Positions 1-8,403 are shown, counted from the stretch's first letter. The stretch: DNA of 34,801 bases from Verrucomicrobiota bacterium (GCA_003218305.1 QHMY01000044.1:1-34801); one strand, 5' to 3'. Made by a program: numbers and translations. The notes: generated by a model not told the origin, from the sequence alone.

Positions 1-2
1 GG

Positions 3-131
3 GGCCGGCTTTGGATCAATAGCCTGGCGCGCGCCGCTGTATTATCTCCGCGGGTCGCTTCGACGTTTTTGGAAGTGGCGCGGTTTCAACCGGCGCTCCT
101 TCGGCTTCTGACCTCGAAGATCGTGCGTTGA
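3..131 (+). CDS. C-terminal fragment of an unidentified protein, cut by the window edge
   Basis: A frame open from the left edge ends in TGA at 129-131. The 42 visible residues are hydrophobic and basic, with a stretch FQPALLRLLTSKIV near the end, a composition often seen at the C-terminus of FAD-dependent oxidoreductases. Frame 1 is also open from the edge and stops at 109-111, so the reading frame is not certain. No domain can be identified from this piece. The choice of frame 3 rests only on a more natural residue mix. Confidence 0.3.
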   Translation, partial: GRLWINSLARAAVLSPRVASTFLEVARFQPALLRLLTSKIVR

Positions 132-159
132 TTCAGCTGGTTCGCACGGCAAGCGTCAA

Positions 160-220
160 GGAGCGGCGGTTTACAAACCGCCGAACCGAAAAACAGAAGG
201 CGGTTTGGAAAGCCCTTTCC
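160..220. repeat. REP-like inverted repeat with GGAG foot
   Basis: GGAG at 160-163 is followed by a perfect hairpin: CGGCGGTTT at 164-172, a two-base loop, and AAACCGCCG at 175-183. A second, less perfect half with GGCGGTTT (199-206) and AAAGCCC (209-215) follows after a short A-rich spacer. The GGAG plus hairpin layout resembles REP units. It lies downstream of folD and of the left-edge gene, so it might also act as a terminator for either. Confidence 0.5.
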
Positions 221-242
221 TTGGGTGCGCAAGACAGGACCG

Positions 243-1118
243 TCAAATCTGACGACAGGCCTTCACCGTATTCGCCATCAGCATTGCAATCGTCATCGGA
301 CCGACGCCTCCCGGTACAGGCGTAATAGCTGAAGCTTTGGGCGAGACTTCACTGAACGCCACATCTCCAACCAGCCGGTAGCCGCGCTCCGTCGTCGCGT
401 CGTCTACGCGATTGATTCCAACATCGATGACGACAGCGCCTTCGCGTACGTGCTCCGCGCGGACAAACTCCGGCTGCCCAATGGCCGCGATCAGGATGTC
501 GGCCGAGCGAGTGATTTCAGCCAGTTGCCGGCTGCGCGAGTGGGCAACAGTCACCGTCGCGTCACCCCCGCGGCCCTTTCGCATCAACAAAAGCGCCAGC
601 GGTTTTCCCACGATCATGCTTCGGCCGAGGACAACGACGTGGGCGCCGGAGATTTCGATTCCGCTTTCGATGAGCAAGCGCTGGCAACCGAGCGGCGTGC
701 AGGGCACAAAACCGCTTTCATCGCCGAGCGCCAGTTTGGCGACATTCGCGGGGTGAAAGCCATCGACATCCTTCGCCGGATCGAGCGCTCGCACGATGGC
801 CGCTTCATCGATCTGTTTCGGAGGAGGCGACTGAACAAGAATTCCGTGAATGGCGGGATCGCGATTCAATTCTTCCACGCGCGCCAGCAGTTCGGACTGG
901 GTGGTTTCGGTAGGCAGTTCGAGTTTCACCGAGTGCAGCCCGAGATCGCGGCACATCTTGTCCTTGGAGCGGACATACGCACGCGAGGCCGGGTTGTCTC
1001 CGACGAGAACCACGGCGAGGCCCGGGGTCAGTCCGCGCTCTTTCATTCCCGCGATTTCGGTTCGGAGATCGGCGTAGACTTTTTCGGCAATCTTCCGGCC
1101 TTCGATGAGTTGTGGCAT
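243..1118 (-). CDS. folD: Bifunctional methylenetetrahydrofolate dehydrogenase / methenyltetrahydrofolate cyclohydrolase FolD
   Basis: FolD interconverts 5,10-methylene-THF, 5,10-methenyl-THF and 10-formyl-THF in cytosolic one-carbon metabolism. The 291-residue protein has the family's usual length. Visible motifs are the substrate-site [13 protein letters not shown] with its Tyr and catalytic Lys, the QSPPP segment, PCTPLG, the nucleotide-binding [14 protein letters not shown] and the C-terminal [11 protein letters not shown]. The start is taken as the ATG giving [15 protein letters not shown], because this matches family N-termini. A TTG 36 bases upstream would add 12 unsupported residues. 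It is the last gene of a cluster with ubiX and an acyltransferase, 67 bp after the latter. No clear Shine-Dalgarno site precedes it. Confidence 0.95.
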   Translation of the reverse strand: MPQLIEGRKIAEKVYADLRTEIAGMKERGLTPGLAVVLVGDNPASRAYVRSKDKMCRDLGLHSVKLELPTETTQSELLARVEELNRDPAIHGILVQSPPPKQIDEAAIVRALDPAKDVDGFHPANVAKLALGDESGFVPCTPLGCQRLLIESGIEISGAHVVVLGRSMIVGKPLALLLMRKGRGGDATVTVAHSRSRQLAEITRSADILIAAIGQPEFVRAEHVREGAVVIDVGINRVDDATTERGYRLVGDVAFSEVSPKASAITPVPGGVGPMTIAMLMANTVKACRQI

Positions 1119-1185
1119 GGCTAGGAGTGGAGCAGGCGTTTCGACTTCGCTCAACAGGGCAAACGAAAAAAGGAACGCGGCGCAC

Positions 1186-1830
1186 TCATTTTTGTTCCAC
1201 CAGGCTCATCATGGCTTCCTGTAACCGAAGGCGTTCCGCTTCGAGCTGATTTGCATCCGTGGCGGGCGCCATCTGGAGCGGTGCGCCGAAACGAGCTCGC
1301 AAGCGGGCAAAGGGGTGGGGGACGACAAAACGGTCCCAGCTCTTCAGCCGCCAGCAGCGCGAGTACTCCAGATGGATCGGAACCACGGGTGCGCCGGTTT
1401 TTTGGGCGAGGAAAACGACTCCCGGGCTGGTTTCATAAACCGGACCTCGAGGACCATCCGGCGTGATCAAGACGTTCATCCCAGCCGCGAGAGAGTCGAC
1501 CAGTTGGCGCAGGGCAATTACGCCTTTGCGTGAGCTCGATCCGCGAACCGTACCGTAGCCGGAACGCTCGATCAGAGTGGCGACGAGATCCCCGTCACGG
1601 CTGGCACTGATCAATCCCAGGCTTTGCCGGCTGGGAAAGCAGGGATCAAAAACGCGTGGCAGCATCAGGAGGCGGTTGTGCCAGATCGCGAAGATAACCG
1701 GCCGCTCCCGAACGAAGCCCACCACGTTTTCCGGATCGTCCACCTGCAGCCGAAGGGTTCGTGCCCAGAGGAGGTATAAGGCGTAGCCAACCTCGATCAA
1801 TGCGCGGGCCCGCCAGCTATCCAACTTCAC
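1186..1830 (-). CDS. DUF374-type lysophospholipid acyltransferase family protein
   Basis: This 214-residue protein belongs to the DUF374 branch of the lysophospholipid acyltransferase superfamily. In Gram-negative bacteria such proteins are linked with lipid A or phospholipid acylation at the inner membrane. It shows an N-terminal hydrophobic segment ([12 protein letters not shown]), the motif [10 protein letters not shown], then [23 protein letters not shown] and TPDGPRGP, in the usual order. The GTG start at 1830 overlaps the ubiX stop codon as GTGA, which suggests translational coupling. The same frame stays open far upstream inside ubiX, but that part is low-complexity antiframe sequence and is not included. 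The acyl donor and acceptor cannot be deduced. Confidence 0.82.
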   Translation of the reverse strand: MKLDSWRARALIEVGYALYLLWARTLRLQVDDPENVVGFVRERPVIFAIWHNRLLMLPRVFDPCFPSRQSLGLISASRDGDLVATLIERSGYGTVRGSSSRKGVIALRQLVDSLAAGMNVLITPDGPRGPVYETSPGVVFLAQKTGAPVVPIHLEYSRCWRLKSWDRFVVPHPFARLRARFGAPLQMAPATDANQLEAERLRLQEAMMSLVEQK

Positions 1831-2396
1831 GGGCGCGGGGTCTTGGTGGTGTCGTCGCGCCAGCGGTAGGCCGAGGGATTGGGGAGGCCCAGTTGATCCA
1901 GGATACGCCAGACTACCGTGTCGGCCACGGCCTCCACCGTCCCAGGCCGGCTGTAAAAGGAGGGGATCGCGGGCAGAACGACTGCGCCCGCTTCCAGGAG
2001 GGTCACCACGTTGCGCGCGTGAATGAGGCTCCACGGAGTTTCGCGAGGCACCAGGATTAGCTTGCGCCGCTCCTTCAGGAAAACGTCTGCCGCGCGCAGG
2101 AGCGCAGTGTCGCTGCAACCCGAAGCGATCCGGCCCAGCGTAGCCATCGAGCAGGGCACGATGACCATGGCATCGAAGCGCGCAGAGCCGCTGACGAAGG
2201 GAACGTTGAGATCATTCTCACCGTGTTCCACGACGCCGGAAGGCACGACCAACTTCTCGACCTCCTGCGCAGCGACCTGTTTCGCGTGACCGCTCAAGAC
2301 GAGATGGACCTCGTTCGCGGCGCAATCAATCTGCGCGAGGAGGCGCTGCAGGTAGATCGTGCCACTGGCGCCGGTGGCCGCGATGACGAGCTTCAT
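1827..2396 (-). CDS. ubiX: Flavin prenyltransferase UbiX
   Basis: UbiX joins dimethylallyl phosphate to FMN to make prenyl-FMN, the cofactor of UbiD-type decarboxylases used in ubiquinone or menaquinone synthesis. The 189 residues match the family length. Visible are the N-terminal FMN-binding ATGASG at residues 7-12, PCSMATLGRIASGCSD in the middle, and KLILVPRETPWS with the conserved PRE(T/S)P. No ubiD-like gene lies in the window, so the partner must be elsewhere. It heads a minus-strand cluster: its stop overlaps the acyltransferase start by 4 bp and folD follows. Upstream is a short divergent spacer shared with the glyoxalase gene. Confidence 0.93.
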   Translation of the reverse strand: MKLVIAATGASGTIYLQRLLAQIDCAANEVHLVLSGHAKQVAAQEVEKLVVPSGVVEHGENDLNVPFVSGSARFDAMVIVPCSMATLGRIASGCSDTALLRAADVFLKERRKLILVPRETPWSLIHARNVVTLLEAGAVVLPAIPSFYSRPGTVEAVADTVVWRILDQLGLPNPSAYRWRDDTTKTPRP

Positions 2397-2431
2397 TCGC
2401 CTAAGGAATCACATTCGGTGCGCAAACACTA

Positions 2432-2450
2432 GTCATCCCGAGCCGGGGAT
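2432..2450. repeat. Single arm of the TGTCATCCCGAG palindrome family
   Basis: The bases GTCATCCCGAGCCGGGGAT match the outer end of the large inverted repeats at 8243, 17507 and 23823. No facing arm is visible nearby, so this looks like a decayed or solo half-element in the ubiX/glyoxalase divergent spacer. Confidence 0.5.
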
Positions 2451-2493
2451 TTGCATTTGAAATTGCCGGCGAGCACGCGCAATTAGTGGGGCG

Positions 2494-2883
2494 ATGGTCA
2501 AAAAGCTTCTCCACACTCGATATCGGGTGACCGATCTGGAAAAGACCGTTTCTTTCTACCGCGACGTTCTCGGTTTGCAGGAAACGCGACGGCACACCTC
2601 CGGTCGAGGTTCGCAATTGGTTTTCTTCAAGGCGCCGGGGAGCGAAGAGGAAATTGAAATCTGCAAGTTCGATGACAGCGGTCCCGTAGTGGTCGGTCCG
2701 GATCTGACCCACCTGGCTTTCGAAGTCGACGACATCGAGCAATTCGCCCGTGAGTCCGCCAGGAAAGGCTACCCGCTCTCCGACGGTCCGCACCCCAATG
2801 GCAAAAATGGCGCAATCGCCTTCATCGACGCGCCCGAAGGTTATGAGATCGAACTGATTCAACGGGACCGTGCCACCGGTTGA
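2494..2883 (+). CDS. Glyoxalase I-like VOC-fold protein (probable lactoylglutathione lyase)
   Basis: A 129-residue vicinal-oxygen-chelate protein made of two beta-alpha-beta-beta-beta modules. The spacing of metal ligands fits glyoxalase I, which isomerises the methylglyoxal-thiol hemithioacetal in the cytosol: H7 (LLHTRYRV), E55 (EEEIEI), H73 (LTHLAFEV) and E120 (GYEIELIQ). The substrate motif DLEKTVSFYRDVLGL follows the first strand. All four ligands being present favours an active metalloenzyme. Other VOC lyases share the fold, so thiol specificity is inferred. It stands between ubiX (divergent) and a carboxypeptidase gene 46 bp downstream. Confidence 0.85.
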   Translation: MVKKLLHTRYRVTDLEKTVSFYRDVLGLQETRRHTSGRGSQLVFFKAPGSEEEIEICKFDDSGPVVVGPDLTHLAFEVDDIEQFARESARKGYPLSDGPHPNGKNGAIAFIDAPEGYEIELIQRDRATG

Positions 2884-2929
2884 TTCTGTCTCTTGCGCGC
2901 CGGGAAACTCTCTCCATAAATTGCCACCG

Positions 2930-3838
2930 ATGAGACGCTCTCGTGAATGGACCATATTTTTTTGCGCGATTCTGTGCGGACTCTTCTGTGTCGCCGCCAA
3001 ACCGAAACAGCAGTTCAAGCCGGTCCGGCCCATGGGGCAGCCCGAGACTCCGGCAGCTGTCCCGAAGGCCCAACCAGTCATCCCAGAGCCGGGAACCGTC
3101 TCGAAGATCGCTCCCACCACGAAAGCCGCTTCCGTCATGGTGATCGACGCGAGATCCGGCGAAATCTACTACGAGAAAAATGCGGATGCGCCGCGGGCTG
3201 CGGCCAGCACGCAGAAACTCCTGACCGCCCTAATCGTCGCGGAACGCGGATTTCTGGACCATCAGGTTACGGTCGAGCCGGTCGATACTATGGCCGAGCC
3301 GGTCAAGTTGAACATCAAAGCGGGCGAGACTTATCAGCGAATCGATTTGCTTCGCGCCCTCCTGGTGAAGAGTCCGAATGACGTCGCCCGATGTCTCGCG
3401 CGAGACTCGGCCGGAAGCGTCGAAGCATTTGCCGAGCTGATGAACGAAAAGGCGCGCCAGCTGGGGGCGACCAACTCGCATTTCCGAAATCCGAACGGCC
3501 TTCCCATACCTGGCCAGTATTCAACCGCGCGCGATCTCTCCATGATCGCCAAGGCGGCCTACGCGAATTCCACTATTCGTTCCATTGTTTGCCTGCCGCA
3601 GCTGGTCTTTCGCTATTCGAATGGCCGGACGCGCGAGCTCGAAAACACCAATAAAGTCCTGAGACGGCTGCCGTATTGCAACGGGATGAAGACCGGTTAC
3701 ACCGAGGCCGCCGGCCATTGTCTGATCGCAAGCGGCGCCCGGCCGGGCCGGGACATTATTGTGGTCGTGCTCGGTGACAGCAAAGCCGGAGTCTGGAATG
3801 ACGCCTCCGCTCTGCTTTCGTGGGGCCTTTGGATGTAG
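2930..3838 (+). CDS. Exported D-alanyl-D-alanine carboxypeptidase (peptidase S11 family)
   Basis: A low-molecular-mass penicillin-binding protein that trims the terminal D-Ala from peptidoglycan stem peptides in the periplasm. The protein of 302 residues starts with a signal sequence (RR, then a hydrophobic run to about residue 23). A Pro-rich linker follows, to about residue 63. The three active-site motifs are intact: S93-T-Q-K96, S148-P-N150 and K254-T-G256. The protein ends soon after the peptidase domain, so the C-terminal membrane-anchoring domain of PBP5-type enzymes is missing and it is probably soluble or loosely attached. The start is the ATG that gives the signal peptide; an in-frame ATG at 2870 lies inside the glyoxalase gene. 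Confidence 0.9.
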   Translation: MRRSREWTIFFCAILCGLFCVAAKPKQQFKPVRPMGQPETPAAVPKAQPVIPEPGTVSKIAPTTKAASVMVIDARSGEIYYEKNADAPRAAASTQKLLTALIVAERGFLDHQVTVEPVDTMAEPVKLNIKAGETYQRIDLLRALLVKSPNDVARCLARDSAGSVEAFAELMNEKARQLGATNSHFRNPNGLPIPGQYSTARDLSMIAKAAYANSTIRSIVCLPQLVFRYSNGRTRELENTNKVLRRLPYCNGMKTGYTEAAGHCLIASGARPGRDIIVVVLGDSKAGVWNDASALLSWGLWM

Positions 3839-3961
3839 TGACCGCGGGTCGGCTCAGGGCGATCTCTTCCAGGCTCTACGACAGGCCCTCTTGAGGCCAC
3901 CGGAGATGGCCGTAGCCAAAGGGCTCGGCTCGATTTTGGACTTCGGAAACCCGAACGCCGA

Positions 3962-4219
3962 TTACAGGCCGCCCATCGCGCTGGTCCGCATCAGAGGCGT
4001 AGGAACAAGAGCCGGATTTTGGTCGGGGTCGCTCGATTGGTTTGGCGGCACGTCTTCTGGTCCTTCGGCAACGGGGGCGGGCCCGTTCGGGTTAGTTTCG
4101 GCAGTGACGTAGCGAGCTTGCTGCTCGCGAAGCGTCTCGCGTTTGGCCGAGGTGTGTGTCGATTGGCAGGCGGCAAAGAAGCCGAGGGTTAGCAGGCAAG
4201 CGGCAATTTTAATCATCAT
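3962..4219 (-). CDS. Small putative lipoprotein
   Basis: An 85-residue protein with a textbook lipoprotein signal: MMIKIAACLLTLGFFAAC, lipobox FAAC, lipidated Cys at residue 18. The mature part is short, polar and Pro/Asn-rich, without a recognisable domain. A GGAG lies 10 bases before the ATG. Gln rather than Asp follows the Cys, which in the E. coli rule would permit outer-membrane sorting. It is convergent with the carboxypeptidase gene; the 123 bp between them hold no obvious terminator. Function unknown. Confidence 0.7.
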   Translation of the reverse strand: MMIKIAACLLTLGFFAACQSTHTSAKRETLREQQARYVTAETNPNGPAPVAEGPEDVPPNQSSDPDQNPALVPTPLMRTSAMGGL

Positions 4220-4246
4220 TTTTTTAGGACTCCGTGGAAGCGTTAA

Positions 4247-4263
4247 GTCGGGTTTCCCCCGAC
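4247..4263. other. Short GC-rich hairpin upstream of the small lipoprotein gene
   Basis: GTCGGG (4247-4252) and CCCGAC (4258-4263) form a six-base stem with a five-base loop. It sits between the end of the MTA phosphorylase gene and the start of the lipoprotein gene. A weak terminator or leader structure is possible; there is no clear T-run on the minus strand. Confidence 0.3.
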
Positions 4264-4360
4264 GGTCTTTATAATTACCATAGTTTATTCCGATTTGGCA
4301 AGAAGGTTTTTTGCGAACCGCGACTCATTTTTGAGAGAGGCCCCTTCACCCGGCTCTTCC

Positions 4361-5230
4361 CTAGGTAAAACGGCCCAAAATCGGCCCCAATTTCCTCTGG
4401 GTGGCGGCCGGCCAGAGCTTGCGATCGGTCACCAGAGCCGAATCCAGGGCCCGATGTTCGGGCCAGTCGGGTTCGGCGGGAATTTGGGGGATGACTTCCG
4501 CGAGGACTTTTTTCGCAGTCTCCGCGTTTGCCGTCAAATGCGCGAAAATCGTCTGTGCCGTGACCGGCTCTTCTTCGACCTTCCAACAATCGTAATCAGT
4601 GATCATCGCCAGAGTGGCGAGAGCGATCTCGGCTTCCCGGGCCAGCTTCGCCTCGGGCAGGTTGGTCATGCCAATCACGTCGAAGCCCTGGCGGCGGTTC
4701 GACTCCGATTCCGCCCGCGTCGAGAAAGCCGGGCCATCCATGTTCACGTAGGTGCCGCCGTTGTGCACTTTGAGGTCCAGCTTGCGCGCAGCTTCCGCCA
4801 GGAGGTTTCGCAGATTGGTCGAGATCGGCTCCGCAAAAGCAATGTGCGCGGCGATGCCTTCTCCAAAAAAGGTGTGCGCGGTGCGCTGGCTCGTCCGGTC
4901 AAAAAATTGTGACGGCAAGAGCAGATCGCGCGGCGCATATTGTTCCTGAAGGCTGCCGACTGCGGTCACGCAGATAATCCAGCGAACGTTCAGCGAACGC
5001 AGCGCGTAAATATTGGCTCGATGATTCAGCTCGTGCGGGAGGATGCGATGGCCACGGCCGTGCCGCGGCAGAAAGTAAACCTGCCGTCCCTGCATCTGCC
5101 CGCCGATCAGGGCGTCGGAAGGTTCGCCGAAGGGCGTTTCGACACGCTGCTCGGAAGGGTTTTCCACGCCCTCCATCTGATAGAGGCCGCTTCCGCCGAT
5201 AATGCCAATGGCCGGGGTGTCTCGATTCAT
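4361..5230 (-). CDS. mtnP: S-methyl-5'-thioadenosine phosphorylase
   Basis: MtnP cleaves methylthioadenosine, the by-product of polyamine synthesis, to adenine and methylthioribose-1-phosphate, feeding methionine salvage and adenine reuse. The 289-residue protein has the trimeric purine nucleoside phosphorylase fold. The phosphate-binding GIIGGSGLY is at the N-terminus, then PRHGRGHRILPHELNHRAN, NMDGPAFSTRAES and GMTNLPEAKLAREAEI. The Asp residues of ITDYDCWK near residue 220 are those that select 6-aminopurines over 6-oxopurines, favouring MTAP over PNP. The ATG at 5230 is used; a TTG two codons upstream is the alternative. It is divergent from miaB. Confidence 0.9.
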   Translation of the reverse strand: MNRDTPAIGIIGGSGLYQMEGVENPSEQRVETPFGEPSDALIGGQMQGRQVYFLPRHGRGHRILPHELNHRANIYALRSLNVRWIICVTAVGSLQEQYAPRDLLLPSQFFDRTSQRTAHTFFGEGIAAHIAFAEPISTNLRNLLAEAARKLDLKVHNGGTYVNMDGPAFSTRAESESNRRQGFDVIGMTNLPEAKLAREAEIALATLAMITDYDCWKVEEEPVTAQTIFAHLTANAETAKKVLAEVIPQIPAEPDWPEHRALDSALVTDRKLWPAATQRKLGPILGRFT

Positions 5231-5358
5231 TTCCAAGGAAAGTGAGGCGCAAGCTTTTTAGCTGACGACCCGTCCAAAGCAAGTCGCAAGGTTGCTCGGT
5301 TTCTGCCCTCCCGGACCGCAGTCCAGGGATTCCGTGGCGTTATTGCTTCAATCGGGCG

Positions 5359-5381
5359 AACATGGCGCGTCTCGCCGTGTT
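5359..5381. other. Hairpin in the miaB leader
   Basis: AACATGGCG (5359-5367) and CGCCGTGTT (5373-5381) pair at eight of nine positions around a five-base loop, ending 20 bases before the miaB ATG. It could influence miaB expression or be fortuitous. The rest of the 171 bp mtnP/miaB divergent spacer shows no other clear signal. Confidence 0.3.
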
Positions 5382-5401
5382 GTGCCATTTTCCCGTCCGC
5401 C

Positions 5402-6781
5402 ATGCCGAAATTCTTCATCAAAACCTACGGCTGCCAGATGAATGAACGTGACTCCGAACAGGTTGCGCATTCGCTTCTCGCGCGCGGTTATGAACGCGCG
5501 GCGCATGAATCCGAGGCGGATGTCGTCCTGCTCAACACCTGCAGCGTTCGCGACATGGCCGAGCAAAAGGCGATCGGAAAAATGGGGATGCTTGGCCAGA
5601 TCGCAAAGCGCCGGCCCGAGGTTGTTTTTGGCTTTCTCGGATGCATGGCCCAGGCGCGGGGGAACGCGCTTTTGGCGGGCCTCCCTCACGTGGATCTGGT
5701 TGTCGGCACGCAAAAATTCCATCGCGTCGCGGATTACGTCGAGGAGTTGCGGGAGAAAAAGCTAGCGCGCAGGATGGATGATCCTCGTTTCTCCATCTGC
5801 GATATCGGCGAAGAAACCGGCTCGGAGGAAACCATTCGCGATCATGAAGTGAAGCGACAACAGGCGACCGCCTTTGTCTCCATCATGCAAGGCTGCAACA
5901 TGCATTGCACCTTTTGCATAGTGCCGCAGACGCGCGGCGCGGAACGAAGCCGCTCGATTGAAGAAATCGTGCGCGAGGCTGGTGAACTGGTGGCGCGAGG
6001 GGTCAAGGAAATCACCCTGCTCGGTCAAATCGTGAACCTGTTCGGGCGGCACGAGATGGCGAAGGCGAATGGCAGGAGCCCGTTCGTTCAATTGCTGGAG
6101 GCGGTTCACGAAATCGACGGTCTGGAACGGCTCCGATTTACCTCGCCGCATCCGATTGGATTTCGCGATGACCTTATCCAGGCGCTGGCCGAGCTCCCGA
6201 AGTTGGCCGAACACGTTCATCTTCCTCTCCAATCGGGATCGGACCGCATTCTTAAGGCCATGCATCGTCCTTACACCGCCGGGAAATATCGGAATCTGGT
6301 CGAGCGCATTCGCGGGGCGCGCCCGGGCATTGCCCTCACGACCGATGTGATTGTCGGTTTTCCGGGTGAGGACGAAGGCGATTATCGGCAGACTCGCGAT
6401 CTGGTGGAGGAGATACAGTTTGATAATGCATTCATCTTTCGTTACTCGCCCCGGCGCGATACGCCCGCGGCGACCATGGCCGGGCCGGTTGATGAGCGGG
6501 TGAAGGAGCAGCGAAATCAGGACCTGTTGAGCGTGGTCGACGCGTCCGCGCACCGCGCCAATGAGCGTTTGGTTGGGCGTCGAGTCGAGATTCTTTGTGA
6601 AGGACCGAGCCGGACGAATGCGGCGCGGCTGATGGGCCGCACCCGCACGAACAAGATTGTCGTCTTTGAAGGGAACCAGGAACACATCGGCGAGATTTTC
6701 GAAATCAACGTCGAGCAGGCGAACGGATTCAGCTTGTATGGAACGCCGGTCGTGCAAACCTCCTCTCCGACCTACGCATGA
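5402..6781 (+). CDS. miaB: tRNA-2-methylthio-N6-dimethylallyladenosine synthase MiaB
   Basis: A radical-SAM methylthiotransferase that adds a methylthio group to i6A37 of tRNAs reading UNN codons. The 459 residues hold three domains: UPF0004 with cluster ligands C11, C47 and C81; the radical-SAM domain with CxxxCxxC at C165, C169 and C172; and a C-terminal TRAM domain from about residue 385. The N-terminal FIKTYGCQMNERDSE is diagnostic for MiaB over RimO or MtaB. The usual GQNVNSY is here GQIVNLF, a divergence worth noting. The gene is followed by a membrane protein gene with ATGA overlap. No strong Shine-Dalgarno sequence precedes the ATG. Confidence 0.94.
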   Translation: MPKFFIKTYGCQMNERDSEQVAHSLLARGYERAAHESEADVVLLNTCSVRDMAEQKAIGKMGMLGQIAKRRPEVVFGFLGCMAQARGNALLAGLPHVDLVVGTQKFHRVADYVEELREKKLARRMDDPRFSICDIGEETGSEETIRDHEVKRQQATAFVSIMQGCNMHCTFCIVPQTRGAERSRSIEEIVREAGELVARGVKEITLLGQIVNLFGRHEMAKANGRSPFVQLLEAVHEIDGLERLRFTSPHPIGFRDDLIQALAELPKLAEHVHLPLQSGSDRILKAMHRPYTAGKYRNLVERIRGARPGIALTTDVIVGFPGEDEGDYRQTRDLVEEIQFDNAFIFRYSPRRDTPAATMAGPVDERVKEQRNQDLLSVVDASAHRANERLVGRRVEILCEGPSRTNAARLMGRTRTNKIVVFEGNQEHIGEIFEINVEQANGFSLYGTPVVQTSSPTYA

Positions 6782-7329
6782 TTTATCATTTGTCTCTCCA
6801 AACGGCTGGATTGATCGCTGGCCTGTTCCTTGTGCTGGTTGGCCTCCCGGGGCTGATCATGCCTGAGTTCGCCCGCGGGTTTGCCCAGCGATTGCCCCGA
6901 TCTCGCGTGGCTGGTTTCACTCTTTTGACGGTGGATTTGTTTTGGACCCTCTGGCTGCTTGCCACGATGGAAATGGGGGAGTTTTCCAGTTTTCGCCGAC
7001 CGCTGCTCATCGCTCTGCCGATTGGTTTCTTCCTGGTCTTGAGGTTCGTCGATGAATTCCTGGCCGTTCGCGCGCTCGGCATTCTTTTCCTTCTCGGCGC
7101 TGAACCGCTCCTCGACGCTGCCTTTTTTCGCATGGAATCGAGCCGACTTCTCGTGACGGTGTTTGCCTATCTCTTGATCGTTGCTGGTCTGTTCTGGGTC
7201 ACGATGCCGTATCTTCTCCGCGACCAGATCAATTGGAGCGCTCGCCGGCCGTGGCGCTGGCGATTGACGCACGTGCTCGTGTTGCTTTACGGAGCCGCGA
7301 TTCTGGCGTGTGCCTTCATGCGGTATTGA
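6778..7329 (+). CDS. Multi-pass membrane protein of unknown function
   Basis: A 183-residue protein made mostly of hydrophobic segments. About five membrane spans are predicted by eye: residues 9-28, 46-63, 74-91, 122-142 and 162-180. No catalytic motif or known family was recognised. Its ATG overlaps the miaB stop as ATGA, and its own stop overlaps the proposed TTG start of the glycosyltransferase gene. The three genes therefore look cotranscribed and translationally coupled. The coupling to a heptosyltransferase-like gene suggests an envelope role, but this is only contextual. Confidence 0.75.
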   Translation: MIYHLSLQTAGLIAGLFLVLVGLPGLIMPEFARGFAQRLPRSRVAGFTLLTVDLFWTLWLLATMEMGEFSSFRRPLLIALPIGFFLVLRFVDEFLAVRALGILFLLGAEPLLDAAFFRMESSRLLVTVFAYLLIVAGLFWVTMPYLLRDQINWSARRPWRWRLTHVLVLLYGAAILACAFMRY

Positions 7330-8240
7330 AGCAGATTCTGGTCATCCGCGGCGGCGCGATTGGCGATTTCGTTCTCACTCTGCCGGCAATCAAGCTCCTC
7401 CGCGACGCGTTTCCGCAGGCGCGCCTCGAGATTCTCGGTCATTGCTCCATTGCCGCGCTGGCCGAACGGCGATTTTACGCCCACGCGACCCGCTCGATCG
7501 AATCCGGATCGCTCGCTCCTTTCTTCGCCAGAGGTGCGATGCTTTCCGCGGAGTGGGCCACGTACTTTGCCAGCTTCGATTTGATCGTGAGCTATCTCTT
7601 TGATCCCGACGGGATTTTTCAGGAAAACCTGAAATGCTGTGGGATCGGGATGTTTATTACAGGTCCCTCAAAGCCAGTCGACCAGGGAAAACATGCAGCG
7701 CTTCAACTGGCCCAACCTCTGGAACAGCTTGGTCTGTCGTTGGAAAGTCGCGCGGCGGTAATTTATCCGGCCGAGGAAGATCGTGAGTTCGCCCGAAATT
7801 TTCTGGGTGATGCCGGCACTTCCGTCATCGCGCTTCATCCAGGCAGTGGAAGCGAGAAGAAGAATTGGCCGATTGAGCGATGGACGGAGCTTGGCCAACA
7901 TCTTTTCTCAAAGGGCAACAAGATCCTTGTCGTGGGAGGCGAAGCAGATGCGGAGCGTTTGCGGGTGTTGGGGATGGCCTGGAAGGACAAGCCGGTTCGA
8001 CTCGCCTGGAGCCTCGCACTGCCGCACCTGGCGGCTTTGTTTGAAGGCTCGGTTTTCGTCGGGCACGACAGCGGAATTTCCCATATCGCTGCGGCGGTGG
8101 GCGCGCGCTCTGTTCTCCTCTATGGTCCAACTGATCCTGCAGTCTGGGCACCCGCTAATGAAAATGTGACGGTGCTGCGAGCGCCGGACGGTGATTTGGG
8201 TTTGCTGGCTGTCGATAGGGTAATCGCGGCGGTCGCCTGA
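7326..8240 (+). CDS. Glycosyltransferase family 9 (heptosyltransferase-like) protein
   Basis: GT9 enzymes transfer heptose or related sugars to the LPS core at the cytoplasmic face of the inner membrane. The 304-residue protein begins with the family signature KQILVIRGGAIGDFVLTLP. The C-terminal domain has HPGSGSEKKNWP (171-182), VVGG (202-205), FVGHDSGISHIAAAVG (244-259) and LLYGPTDPAVW (264-274), which form the nucleotide-sugar site. The start is inferred as TTG at 7326, overlapping the upstream stop by 4 bp. A longer reading to 7233 would add a non-homologous 31-residue stretch. The exact acceptor sugar is unknown. The gene is convergent with dnaN across a palindromic element. Confidence 0.86.
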   Translation: MKQILVIRGGAIGDFVLTLPAIKLLRDAFPQARLEILGHCSIAALAERRFYAHATRSIESGSLAPFFARGAMLSAEWATYFASFDLIVSYLFDPDGIFQENLKCCGIGMFITGPSKPVDQGKHAALQLAQPLEQLGLSLESRAAVIYPAEEDREFARNFLGDAGTSVIALHPGSGSEKKNWPIERWTELGQHLFSKGNKILVVGGEADAERLRVLGMAWKDKPVRLAWSLALPHLAALFEGSVFVGHDSGISHIAAAVGARSVLLYGPTDPAVWAPANENVTVLRAPDGDLGLLAVDRVIAAVA

Positions 8241-8242
8241 GT

Positions 8243-8382
8243 TGTCATCCCGAGCCGCACAGACCGGGATCGCGACCTGGGAGGAGCGCCGACCCTCTAA
8301 TACATATACCGTCACCCTTTTTGTTGAAGGCGAACATTGGCAGTTGCGGGGTCCCTCGTCGTCTGGGCGACTCGGGATGACA
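8243..8382. repeat. Large inverted-repeat element, TGTCATCCCGAG family (partly decayed)
   Basis: The element begins TGTCATCCCGAG (8243-8254) and ends CTCGGGATGACA (8371-8382). The right arm is well conserved with the elements at 17507 and 23823; the left arm diverges after about 22 bases and the centre is unrelated and AT-richer. It fills the 163 bp convergent gap between the glycosyltransferase gene and dnaN. Confidence 0.8.
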
Positions 8383-8403
8383 AGCTTAAGAAGAAAGCGC
8401 CCC

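Noticed and set aside
1-111. Alternative frame-1 reading of the left-edge gene
   Set aside because: It is Arg/Trp/Phe-heavy; frame 3 looks more protein-like, though neither is certain.
1831-2118. Extension of the acyltransferase frame into ubiX
   Set aside because: It lies wholly inside ubiX and has low-complexity shadow composition; the GTGA overlap start fits the family.
3074-3100. A GTCATCCCAGAGCC stretch resembling the TGTCATCCCGAG family inside the carboxypeptidase gene
   Set aside because: The match is short, has an extra base and no facing arm; it encodes an ordinary Pro-rich linker.
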